Assembly: GCA_029263395.1 (NCBI GenBank)
Contig: JAJCXO010000152.1
Location: 1 to 60,374, forward strand
Direction: 5' to 3'
DNA: 60,374 bases
Origin: Acidobacteriota bacterium
GTDB taxonomy: Bacteria > Acidobacteriota > Thermoanaerobaculia > Multivoradales > J023
The notes beneath the pieces were generated by a model, which saw only the letters and a program-made list of their open reading frames with translations, ran no database searches and was not told the DNA's origin. Position numbers and translations under genes: made by a program. Of the stretch, positions 40,859-52,000 are shown one piece after another. The first letter of the stretch is position 1, and each line of letters starts with the position of its first letter.

Positions 40859-41962
40859 TTGAATACCTTTTTCGCTATCTCCGGAATCATCTTCTGGCTC
40901 TGCGTGGTGTGGGTTTTGCTAGGCCAAATTAAAAGGCCCAGATTCTTGGCAAAAATCTCTTCTCATCCCAAGATCTTTCCCTATTCTCGCTTTCTGGCCG
41001 ACCGGTCGAGCGGGTTCTTGCTCTATTGGCGCCACAAACTTAACCTCTTGCCCAAAGGCTCGGTCCCCCTCAAGTTCATCGAGAACCTGCGGGCGATCAA
41101 GCTCGATCACACGCGACAACTCCGCGATGCATTCGAACGGGTCGATGTCTTGCCAACAATCAAGAAAGGCAAACAGGCCCTTGGCATCCAGTCGATATTC
41201 GAGATCCATCCACGGCGTCGATTTCGACCCTCGGAATACACCCATCCCCTCCAAAATCCACCTTTTTTCCTGCCAGGGGTACCGGCCAAGACGTTTTACC
41301 CAACGGAAGATCTCGAGTGGGTTGAACCTCTCGAGGCGGCGTTCCCGATCATTCGGCAAGAGCTACTCGACCTGATCAACGATAACGGGGCTGGATTTAG
41401 CACCTACGCCAATGAATACATGTCGCTAGAGACCGGTTGGAATACCTTCAACTTCTTTTTCTTCGGCAACAAGTTCGAAGAGAACTGTCAACGGTGCCCA
41501 AAAACCACTGCCTTGCTCGAGTCTCTACCGCGCTTCGAGAAAGATCACATCATGTTCTCGGCGCTCAACCCCCACGCCTACATCCCCCCTCACTATGGAC
41601 CGATGAACGGTATTCTTCGTGCGCACCTCCCCTTGATCGTGCCGGAAGGCTGCTACATCAAGGTCGGAGAGGACGAACGCCCCTGGCAAGAAGGCAAAGT
41701 CATGGTGTTCGACGATTCCTTCCTGCATCAGGTGTGGAACCACAGCGACAGCTTGCGCATCGTCTTGTTCTTGAATTTCTGGCACCCGTGTTTCTCGGCC
41801 GAAGAGATCCCGGTGCTCGAAGGATTTCGCAGCGCCTACGAGCTGAGTCCCTTGGCCCAACAACATGCCCACAATCAGGCCAAGAAGCGGGCTCACTCCA
41901 TCCAGAAGAAGTCACCACGTAGCTCGAGCGAAACATCGGCCAGTAAACCGACCACCGCCTGA
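40859..41962 (+). CDS. Aspartyl/asparaginyl beta-hydroxylase (AspH) family protein with membrane anchor
   Basis: The protein has 367 residues. Translation probably starts at the TTG at 40859, preceded by AGGAG about eight bases upstream. Residues 3-23 (TFFAISGIIFWLCVVWVLLGQ) form a membrane anchor. The C-terminal part is an Asp_Arg_Hydrox domain: HYGPMNGILRAHLPL near residue 247 supplies one iron-binding histidine, FLHQVWNHSDSLRIVLFLNFWHP from about 289 supplies the second and the 2-oxoglutarate-binding arginine. The family uses Fe(II), O2 and 2-oxoglutarate to hydroxylate the beta-carbon of Asp or Asn. The gene lies 38 bp upstream of the sulfotransferase and in line with the NRPS-PKS, so tailoring of the lipopeptide is likely but unproven. 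A Ser/Lys/Thr-rich tail follows the domain. Confidence 0.8.
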   Translation: MNTFFAISGIIFWLCVVWVLLGQIKRPRFLAKISSHPKIFPYSRFLADRSSGFLLYWRHKLNLLPKGSVPLKFIENLRAIKLDHTRQLRDAFERVDVLPTIKKGKQALGIQSIFEIHPRRRFRPSEYTHPLQNPPFFLPGVPAKTFYPTEDLEWVEPLEAAFPIIRQELLDLINDNGAGFSTYANEYMSLETGWNTFNFFFFGNKFEENCQRCPKTTALLESLPRFEKDHIMFSALNPHAYIPPHYGPMNGILRAHLPLIVPEGCYIKVGEDERPWQEGKVMVFDDSFLHQVWNHSDSLRIVLFLNFWHPCFSAEEIPVLEGFRSAYELSPLAQQHAHNQAKKRAHSIQKKSPRSSSETSASKPTTA

Positions 41963-42000
41963 GCATCAACTTTCCCGTTCAGTCCTTCAGAGGGCTTCTC

Positions 42001-43008
42001 ATGCAGCTATCGGCGACTCAATACGTCAAGCATCCTGCGTCCACCATCTCCGCCGAAGCATTGGCGGGTTGGACACCGATCGAGGCTCGATCTTTCGGCG
42101 ACCAACGGTTTCTCAACTGGGCCAACTTCGGCGATATCCCCTTCGCAGATCCCTTCTTCTTCCAAACCGCCGCCCGCTTGCGGAGCCAAGACAGCTACAA
42201 GATCTTCACCACTGGGTTCGAGGCACTGGAGGCCTTCCAGAGTCCGGAAAATACTATCGAACCCAATGGTTTCATCTTCCATGTATCCCATTGTGGCTCG
42301 ACGCTTCTCAGCAACGTACTCAACGGCATCCCGCGCAATTTTTCGATCAGCGAACCGGAGCCGATCAACGAAGTTTTTATCGATGAAGGAGCCACCCTAG
42401 AACAGCGCACGATGTGGTTGCGTGGGTTGATTCACGCCTATGGCCAGCGGCGCCTGGGCAACGAGGAAAACTTCTTTGTCAAATTCAATAGCTGGGCAAT
42501 CGGTTTCTTTGGGTTGATTCGTGCGGCCTTCCCGACCACACCTTGGGTTTGCCTTTACCGACATCCAGTCGAGATCATGGCTGGCCAATTTAATAGGCAA
42601 CAACTCAACACGCTGTGGTTGCTCGATGAAAGGTATTCTGGTTTGGGCCGTGAGCAGCGCGTCCAGACAGGCCTGGTCGAAATCCTGGCGCGGACCATGG
42701 GTCGGTATTATTCGGTCATTCGGGACATCGCGACTGCCGACCCCGGCGGCTTGTGCATCAATTACAACCAACTGTCCCCAGCAACCTACACCCGAGTTTG
42801 CGATCATTTCAACATCCACCCGGACGTGCATGAGTTCGAGCAGATGTGTGAACAGACCAAGGTCCATGCCAAAGATTTCGAAAGGAAAAAAATATTCGAC
42901 GGCGACACAGAGAAAAAGCGCAAAGAAGCCTACCCCTCAGTCTACGAAATGGCAGATGCGTGGTCGATGGAGGCTTACAACAAGCTAGAAGAGATCAGAC
43001 TTCGATAA
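42001..43008 (+). CDS. Sulfotransferase-family protein
   Basis: This 335-residue soluble protein shows the 5'-phosphosulfate-binding loop as HVSHCGSTLLSNVL (about residues 93-106) and the 3'-phosphate-binding region as CLYRHPVEIM near residue 185. Family enzymes transfer sulfate from PAPS to hydroxyl or amino groups. SD-like AGAGGG precedes the ATG by about seven bases. The gene is 53 bp upstream of the giant NRPS-PKS and follows the AspH-type hydroxylase, suggesting that a hydroxyl group on the lipopeptide could be sulfated. Other members of the superfamily act in unrelated ways, so the substrate is an inference. Confidence 0.75.
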   Translation: MQLSATQYVKHPASTISAEALAGWTPIEARSFGDQRFLNWANFGDIPFADPFFFQTAARLRSQDSYKIFTTGFEALEAFQSPENTIEPNGFIFHVSHCGSTLLSNVLNGIPRNFSISEPEPINEVFIDEGATLEQRTMWLRGLIHAYGQRRLGNEENFFVKFNSWAIGFFGLIRAAFPTTPWVCLYRHPVEIMAGQFNRQQLNTLWLLDERYSGLGREQRVQTGLVEILARTMGRYYSVIRDIATADPGGLCINYNQLSPATYTRVCDHFNIHPDVHEFEQMCEQTKVHAKDFERKKIFDGDTEKKRKEAYPSVYEMADAWSMEAYNKLEEIRLR

Positions 43009-43020
43009 ACCCCTCGAGGG

Positions 43021-43065
43021 ATGAGTTGTAGCGGCGGATATGCATCCGCGAGCGTTCGGCAATGA
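43021..43065 (+). promoter_or_regulatory. Possible leader: 14-codon frame and hairpin overlapping the NRPS-PKS start
   Basis: An ATG at 43021 opens a 14-codon frame (MSCSGGYASASVRQ) whose TGA overlaps the ATG at 43062 as ATGA. Within it GCGGAT ATGC ATCCGC (43034-43049) forms a perfect 6-bp hairpin about 12 bases before the synthetase start, which itself lacks a clear ribosome binding site. This could set up translational coupling or control; chance is not excluded. Confidence 0.25.
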
Positions 43066-46000
43066 CACCTCCAGACACGAGCTTCAACCTGATCGATCTC
43101 TTGCGCACCCGCGCTCGGACCGCCCCTTCTCGCTCAGCCTATACATTCTTGGCGGATGGTGTGGTTGAGAGTGCCCACTTGTCTTACCAGGACTTGGACG
43201 CGAGGGCCCAGGCGATCGCTAGTCGCTTGCGGGACCAGGAAGCCCATGGCCAGCGGGCCCTGCTGCTCTATCCCCCCGGCCTCGACTTTATCGTCGCGTT
43301 TCTCGGCTGTCTCTACGCCGGAGTGGTGGCGGTTCCCGCTTATCCAGCCAAGTCGCGCCGCGCCTTGCCGAGGTTGCGCGCCATTGCCAACGATGCGAAC
43401 CCTCGGTTCGCACTGACCCGTGCCGCCGAACAAGCGCGGTTCGAGTCCATCTGTGCAGGCTCGCCTGAGCTGAAGGAGGTGCAGTGGCTGGCGACAGATA
43501 CGCTTGTCGCCGACTCGATGAGCGACTCCGCGGAGAGCGACAACGCGGAGTCCTACGTCGCGAGCGGGGAATTCAACCCGGACTCTCCAGCACCCGACCA
43601 ACTGGCCTTCTTGCAATATACCTCGGGCTCAACGGCGGCGCCACGAGGCGTCAGGGTGACGCACGGTAGCCTGAGTCACAACCTGGGGATGATCCGGCAA
43701 GCTTTTGGCCAGACCTCGAAATCAGTCATCGTCGGTTGGCTGCCCGTTTACCATGACATGGGACTGATCGGTAACTTGCTGCTGCCTTTGTGGGTCGGCG
43801 CTCGCTGCATTCTGATGTCGCCGGTGGCCTTCTTGCAGCAGCCGCTGCGCTGGCTACAGGCCATTAGCCGATACCGGGCCACAACCAGCGGTGGCCCCAA
43901 CTTTGCCTACGAGCTCTGCGCCCGGAAGCTCACGTCCACTGATGTCGAGGGGTTGGATCTCACCAGGTGGCAAGTAGCCTTCAATGGCTCCGAACCGGTG
44001 CGCGCCGAAACTCTCGGTCGGTTTGCCGCCGCCTTTGAGTCTTGCGGATTCCGATCTCAGGCTTTTTTCCCTTGTTATGGCCTGGCAGAAGCCACGTTAT
44101 TGGTCAGCGGCGGGCATGTCACGACGCGCTCCGTCGCCTCCGTTGCGGAGCGCGATCTCGAACAGGGTGTGGTCACCAGAACAGACAACCCCGGGGAAAG
44201 GACCCTGGTGGGGTGCGAGCTGTCCGAATTCGCACCGGATGTGAGGATTGTAGATCCTGAGTCAGCGGTCCCTTGCGCGGCGGGGCGTGTCGGCGAAATT
44301 TGGGCTTCAGGTCCGAGTATCGCTGACGGATATTGGAACCGGCCAAGCCAGACCGCCCGCGACTTCGGCGCAACGTTGTGCGATGCGCCCGCGTTTGCCA
44401 AAACAAGGTGCCTACACAAACGGTGGCTGCGCACCGGTGACCTCGGCTTTCTCCAAGATGGCCAACTTTTCGTCACCGGCCGACTCAAAGACCTGATCAT
44501 CTTACGAGGCCGCAACCTCTACCCGCAGGATATCGAGTGGACCGCCGAACGTAGCCATCCCGCAATCCGACCTGGATCTTGCGCCGCGTTCTCGGTCGAT
44601 CACCGAGGCGAGGAGTGTTTAGTCATCGTCGGCGAGTTGGAACGGCGACGAAACCATGAGGCAGCTCAAGCCTCTGAGGCCCTGAGACGAGCCGTTGGAC
44701 AGAGTCATGAGGCGCCGATCCACGAGGTGGTCTGGGTGCGGTTCGGTACCATCCTCAAAACCTCCAGCGGCAAGATCAGGCGCCGGGCCTGTCGCTCTCA
44801 ATACCTGGAGCAAGAACTACGGATCGTCGCAACCTGGCAGCCGAAAGTCCCAGCCGCGGATCCCGTGGCGTTCGGCCCGACCCCAGCAGATCAATTGCCT
44901 GGCGAGGGGGCCCCGGATCGCGATCAGATCGAAAGCTTCCTTCGCACCGAGATTGCCCACGCCGCCCGTATCGAGCGCGCCGCCGTCGAGCCGCGACTGC
45001 CGCTGGTTGCTCTCGGTATCGATTCGCTGGCAGCAGCCGAACTGCGGACTCAGCTCAAGGACACTCTGCAGGTCACGATTGCGCTGCCAGACCTGCTCGA
45101 CAACAATCTCACCGACCTGACCTCCGAGATTTTCGCTCGTCAGGGGAACGATCAACCCGAGGAGTTGCAACCAGACTCGTTGAGGACAACTGTCTGGCCG
45201 CCGCTGACGGCCCACCACAATCCAACCGCTGACCACCCGCTCTCTCACGGCCAAAAAGCGCTGTGGTTCTTCTCGCGTCTCGCCCCGACAAATCCAGCCT
45301 ACAACCTCGCCGCTGCCTGTCGGATCCGGCAGGCCCTTGACCCTCCTACCCTTGGTTGTGCCTTCAGTGCGTTGGTCCGCCGCCACCCGATGCTTCGGGT
45401 CACCTTTGAAACCGTTGCGGGTGAACCGCGCCAACGCATCGCCGACCCCTCAGCCATTGGAGAATTGGGTGACGGCTTCCGAGCGATCGACGCGACGCAG
45501 TGGGACGGTGACCAGGTCCGGAGTTTTATCGACCAAGAAACGTCGGCTCCTTTTGATCTGGAGCAAGGCCCTCTAGCCAGGCTGGTCGTTCTCGAGCAAC
45601 CGGACGGCGAACATACCGCCATCTTGGTGATCCATCACATCATTACGGATTTCTGGTCGCTCGAGATCCTGGCGCAGGAGCTGGGCAGGCTGTATTCGCT
45701 CGAAGTCGGCAACTCTGTCGCACCGGCTGAGGCGTCTTCGGCCTCCTACACTGACTGGGTCCGTTGGCAAGAAGAGATGCTCGCCGGCCCTGCGGGTGAC
45801 CGTTTATGGAAATTCTGGCGGCAACAGCTCGAGGGTGTACCCGACGTCTTGGCCCTGGCCACGGACCGCCCACGCCCGCCGCTCCCGAGCTATCGCGGCG
45901 CCCGGGTTCGTCTGGCGATCGATCGCTACCTGACCGATGCAACTCGAGAGCTCGCGCAGTGCTCCAGCGTCACTCTCTTCATGACTCTGTTGACTGCCTT

Positions 46001-49000
46001 CCAGGCGCTGCTGCATCGCTACTCAGGACAGGACCACCTGGCCATTGGCACCCCCGCCGCCAACCGACGACCGGCTGGTATCGAGCGGGTGGTCGGCTAC
46101 TGCGTCAACTCCCTGGTGATCGTCGCTGATCTTTCCGCGACGATCAAAACTTCACAGGCACTGCGCCAAACCAAAACCACGGTCTTGGCGGCACTGGAGC
46201 ATCAGGACTACCCCTTCTCTCTGTTGGCTGAACGCCTTCAACCCGCCAGGGGCACCCATCGCACGGCGTTGATTCAAACCATGTTTGTCCTCGAAGCTGC
46301 TCGCCAACCGGGCACCGAAGGCTTGGCAGCACTCACCCTCGGCTGGCCGGGAGTGACACTGGATCTGGGTCCGCTGACTCTGGAGTCGATCGAGCTGAAT
46401 CCTCAAGGGGAGGTCTTCGATCTCTCGTTGACTGCCGCCGAACGGGGGGATGGCCTGGCATTTGCCCTCGATTTTGACCGTGACCTCTTCGACTCGACCA
46501 CCATCCGGCGAATGCTGGGACAGCTACGAACCCTGCTCTCGGGCATAGTTGCCAATCCTGAACATCCGCTCGCTCTCTTGCCGTTGCTGCCCAAGGCCGA
46601 GTTGATGCAACTGCTGGTGGAATGGAATGACTCTGGCCCGCGCGGTGTTGCTGGGTCGCACGGTGCCGCCGACCGACCGGTCTGGCGGCTCATCGAAGAC
46701 CAGGCCCGGTCCACGCCAGACGCCGTTGCGGTCAGCTTCGGCGACCAACACGTGACCTACCTCGGGCTCAGTCAGCACGCGACAGAGCTCGCCTACCGTC
46801 TGCGCCGGATGGGTGCAAGACCGGAGGGAGTCATCGGGCTCTGTGCCGAAAGATCGGTGGATCTAGTGGCCGGAATCCTTGCTATCTGGCAGGCCGGAGG
46901 TACCTATCTGCCCCTCGATGCGTCTTATCCAACTGAGCGCCTCGCTCTCATGCTCACCGACGCACGGGCAGAGATCTTGCTGGCCGGTAAGACTCAACTT
47001 GAAACTTTGAATGCCACCGTCTCTAACCTCGCATTGCCGGCGCTACCCCTCGATCGCCAGCGAGAGCCGGCCCAGCCTCGAATCCTGCGGCACCATAAGA
47101 CCGCGGCGTGGCCGCGATCCCTCGCCTACATCACCTACACGTCGGGCTCGAGCGGGCGACCGAAGGGTGTCGCCGTTGAGCACCAAGCGCTCGCCCACCA
47201 TTTGACGACGGCGCGCGAGATGTACGGTTTGACGTCCACCGATCGCGTTCTACAGTTTGCGGCACCAGGTTTCGATGTCGCGCTAGAGCAAACGTTCACC
47301 GGTCTGATTGCGGGTGCCACCGTCGTGCTCGACACGCCAGGCCTCGTCACCGAGACAGACTTTCTCGACCGTGCCTTAGCAACGCGCTTGACAGTGCTCG
47401 ATCTGCCGCCCTCGTTGTGGCAACTCCTCTTCACCCGCTGGGCTGAAGACGGAAGCCTCGCAGGCCACCAAATTCGCTGGGCGATCAGCGGCGGCGAAGC
47501 GATGCCCCCGGAGCTCGCCCGTCTCTGGCGGCAGCTTCCGGACCGCCCCGGCCTGATCAACGCTTACGGCCCGACGGAAGGTGTCATCACGGCATCCACA
47601 TTCGATGTTCTCGACGATCTTGGCCCAAACGCCCAGGCCGCGCCGTTACCGATCGGTCAACCCTGGCCCGCCCGTTGCGCCTACGTTCTGGATCGCACCA
47701 TGGCCCCGAGGCCGCTGGGCCTCGCCGGAGAGCTGTTCCTGGGGGGCTACGAGCTAGCCCGCGGCTACCTCCACCGTCCCCGTCACACGGCGAGGGCCTT
47801 CGTCCCCGATCCGTTCAGCTGGCGTCCCGGGGCTCGGCTCTATCGCACTGGTGATCGGGTACGGCAGCAGCCTGAAGGGTCTATGCAATGGCTCGCTCGC
47901 ATCGACCGCCAAGTCAAGCTGCGCGGCTTCCGCATCGAGCTCGGCGAGATCGAAGAAGCCTTGATCCAGCATCCGCAGGTCCAGCGAGCGGCCGCGATCG
48001 TCCGTGGTAACACACCGCAACAGGAACGTATTGTTGCCTATGTGCAAGCCAGCGACGACCTGAGCGAGCTCACCCTTCGGACGCTCGTGTCGACCCAGCT
48101 GCCCCCATTCATGGTACCGGCACGCATCCAGAGGATGGATGCCCTGCCCCTCACCGCCGACGGTGGCGTCGATCGTTCGGCATTGCCCCATCTGGAGGAT
48201 TCGGAAGCGGCATCACCCGCCGCCGAAGCCTTACCCAATACCCGGGTCGAACAGCGGCTGGCAACCCTGTGGAAAGACCTTCTGCAGCTTGAGAACATCG
48301 GCCTGGACGACAGTTTCTTCGAGCTCGGCGGACATTCTCTATTGCTCCTGCGAGCCCAGCATGAGATCAGCAAGACGTTTGGCCAGGATCTACCCATCAC
48401 CGAGCTGTTTCAATATCCGACTCTCCGCACCCTGGCTCGTCGGCTGACCCAACAACCGTCTGCAACCCCGAGCCCACGGCGTGCCCAGCCGATCGAGAAG
48501 TCCGCGGACATTGCTGTCATCGGTCTAGCGTGTCGCGTACCCGGCGCCGAAGACGCAGAGATGTTCTGGCGCAACTTGTGCGACGGTGTCGAGTCGATCA
48601 CCACGTTCTCGGATTCCGATCTCCGAGAGTCAGGACTCGACGAGGACCTGGTGTCGCATCCCCAGTACGTTAAAGCGAGTGGTATCTTGCGGGAAATCGA
48701 TCTCTTCGATGCCGCCTTCTTCGGCTACAGCCCGAGGGAAGCGGAGCTGATGGACCCGCAGCAACGCCTATTCCTCGAATGTGCCTGGCAGGCGGTCGAA
48801 AACGCCGGCTACAGCACCGATACCGATACCGGGCCGATCGGTGTGTTCGCGGGCCTTGGAGCCAGCTCCTACTGGCTCAACAACCTGGCGACGGGCGGCG
48901 AATCAGCCGGCCTGACTCGAGACTACCAACTGACCCTGGCCAACGAAAAAGACTTCTTGCCCACTCGAGTCTCTTTCAAGCTGAACCTCCAAGGTCCAAG

Positions 49001-52000
49001 CGTCAATGTGCAGACCGCCTGCTCGACGTCGTTGGTCGCGGTGCATATGGCCAGTCAGAGCTTGCGCCAGGGCGAGTGCGACCTGGCGCTAGCCGGCGGC
49101 GTCTCGATCAAGGTACCGCACCGGACTGGCTACCTATTCGAAGAAGACATGATCCTGTCCCCCGACGGCCATTGCCGGGCGTTTGACGCCAGCGCGCAAG
49201 GGACCGTCATCGGCAATGGTCTGGGGATCGTGGTGCTCAAGCGTCTGTCACAAGCGGTCGAAGATGAAGACACGATTCTTGCTGTAATCAAGGGCTCCGC
49301 GATCAACAACGATGGTTCGCTCAAGGTCGGATTCACAGCCCCCAGCGCAACAGCCCAACAAGCGGTGATCTCGCAAGCGATGGCCAATGCCGGGGTTACG
49401 CCCTCGACGATCGACTACGTCGAGACCCACGGCACCGGTACACCGTTGGGCGACCCGATCGAAATTTCAGCCTTGAAAGGCGCCTTCGGAGACCAGCCTC
49501 GCAATTCACCCTGCAAGATCGGTTCGGTGAAAACCAATCTCGGACACCTCGACGCCGCCGCTGGTATCGCCGGCTTGATCAAGACGGTCCTGGCTTTGCA
49601 CCATCGACAAATCCCCCCCAGTCTGCACTTCGAGCGGGCCAACCCTCGGCTGGGTTTGGAAGATAGCCCATTTGCTGTCCAACGCCAGCTGACCGAGTGG
49701 CCAGCGGCAGACGACCGACCTCGGCGAGCTGGCGTCAGCTCGTTTGGGATCGGTGGCACCAATGCCCATGTCGTGTTGGAGGAGGCGCCACCGCAACAGC
49801 CCTCAGAGGCGACGTCCGAGTGGCAGCTCCTGGTCGTATCGGCCAAAAGCCACTCCTCCCTAGACCAGGCGACAGCAGATCTCGCCCGTTACTTGGACAA
49901 ACCGCAACCGGCAGCGCTGGCGGACGTCGCTTGGACACTGCAGACTGGGCGGCGGCATTTCCCTCACCGACGCTTCGCCGTCGGGCGCGATGCTGCCGAA
50001 ATGGTTGTGGCCCTCAACCGCAACGCAGCGGAACGCCTGGCAACGAGGCATCGTGAGCCGGCGGATCGCCCGGTCGCTTTTCTGTTCCCCGGCCAGGGCG
50101 CCCAATACGTCAACATGTCGCGGGGTCTTTACCGGACCCAGCCAGTGTTTCGCCAGCACCTCGACCACTGCGCCGAAATCTTGCTCCCCCATCTCGGACT
50201 CGACCTGCGGTTGGTGCTCTACCCAGACGACAACCAGATCGAGAACGCCACCGCGCAACTGCGCACAACCGCGGTCACTCAGCCAGCCCTGTTCGCAGTC
50301 GAATTCGCCTTGGCACAGTGCTGGATCGCCTGGGGAGTCCGCCCGCACAGCATGTTGGGGCATAGTCTCGGCGAGTACGTCGCAGCCTGCGTAGCCGACG
50401 TCTTCCATCTCGAAGACGCTCTCGCCGTGGTCGCCCTGCGAGCGCGGTTGATGCAGCAGTTGCCCGCAGGCGCCATGTCGAGTGTGCCGTTGTCGAGCAC
50501 CGAGACTCGATCGTTGATGCCTGCCGGACTGGCACTGGCGGCAGACAACGGACCGGATCGATGTGTGGTTTCGGGCCCCGTCTCCGTTCTCGAGGCCTTC
50601 GAACATCAATTGACCCAAGACGGCGGGAGCGTCCGTCGCCTGGACGTTTCTCACGCCTTCCATTCCCAGATGATGGCACCGGTGCTGGCGTCCTTCACTC
50701 GCGCGCTGGCAGCCATTGAGCTGCGAGCCCCGCGCCTGCCTTACCTCTCCAATGTGACAGGAACCTGGATCCAAGACCACGAGGCTACGGATCCGGAGTA
50801 TTGGGCAAGGCACCTCTGTGAAGAGGTCCGTTATCGACAGGGTTTCGAGACCCTGGTTCAGACTGCGGAACCTGTACTGCTCGAGATTGGTCCAGGCCAG
50901 AGCTTGAGTACTCTTGCTCGACGACATCCGGAAGGCCCGAACAGCCGGGACGTGTTGACCTCGCTGCCCCACGTCACCGACCGATCGCCCGAGGATGCTG
51001 GGTTGATGACTACCCTCGGCAAGCTCTGGCTAGCAGGTGTCTCGGTGGACTGGCGTGCCCACCATCAACCCGCGCGGCGCCGACGGGTACCGTTGCCGAC
51101 TTACCCGTTCGAGCGCCAACGGTTCTGGATCGAACCGACGGTGGGACAGCTACGAGCCAACCACAGCGAGACCAGCCCCCCGGCACTGCCCCGCCAGCAA
51201 CGCCTCGAAGACTGGTTCTACAGCCCGTCCTGGCGTCGTGCCCCGCCTCCGACTGCGCCCCGGGTTGCGTCCTCAGCTGGCCCAGCGGCGGCGGCGCCGT
51301 GCTGGCTGCTCTTCTTGGACGAGAACAGTCTGGGTCGCCAGCTGGCATCCCGTCTAGTGGCTGAGACAGACCCTGGAACGCGCCTCGTGACGGTGTCGCC
51401 GGGGACAAACTTCAGTAACCCAAGTGTCGACAAGTTCTTACTCGACCCGACCTCACCGCAAGACTACGAGGCTCTATTCGAGGCGCTACAGCACAACCTT
51501 CAGGCCCCGTCCCACATCGTCCACCTGTGGACGGCCACTGCCTTGCTCTCCGAAGCACCGAACCCGATAAATTCGGCGCTCAACCGCGGGTTCTACAGTC
51601 TCCTGTTCATGGCTCAGGCGCTAGCCCGTCACGATAGTGCAACCTCGGATGCATGGAAGTTGACTCTCACGGTGGTCTCGAGTCACCTCCATGAGGTGAA
51701 CGGCGACGAACAACTCGTGGCAGAGAAGGCGACCGTGCTCGGACTCGTCGGGACGATCCCCCGTGAGTTTCCAACCGTCGAATGCCGCAACATCGACGTT
51801 GCCCTGGCCGAGTCCGGAACTTGGCAGGAGCAACGCTTGATTGACCAACTCGTGACGGAGCTCCGTGGCGAGGCTACCGAAACCCGCGTCGCCTACCGCG
51901 GCAACCACCGTCTGCTTCAAACCTTCGAGCGGTTTCCTCTGCCCAGCCCCGAAAGGTTGAGGCTGAGAGAGCGTGGTGTGTACCTCTTGACCGGCGGCCT

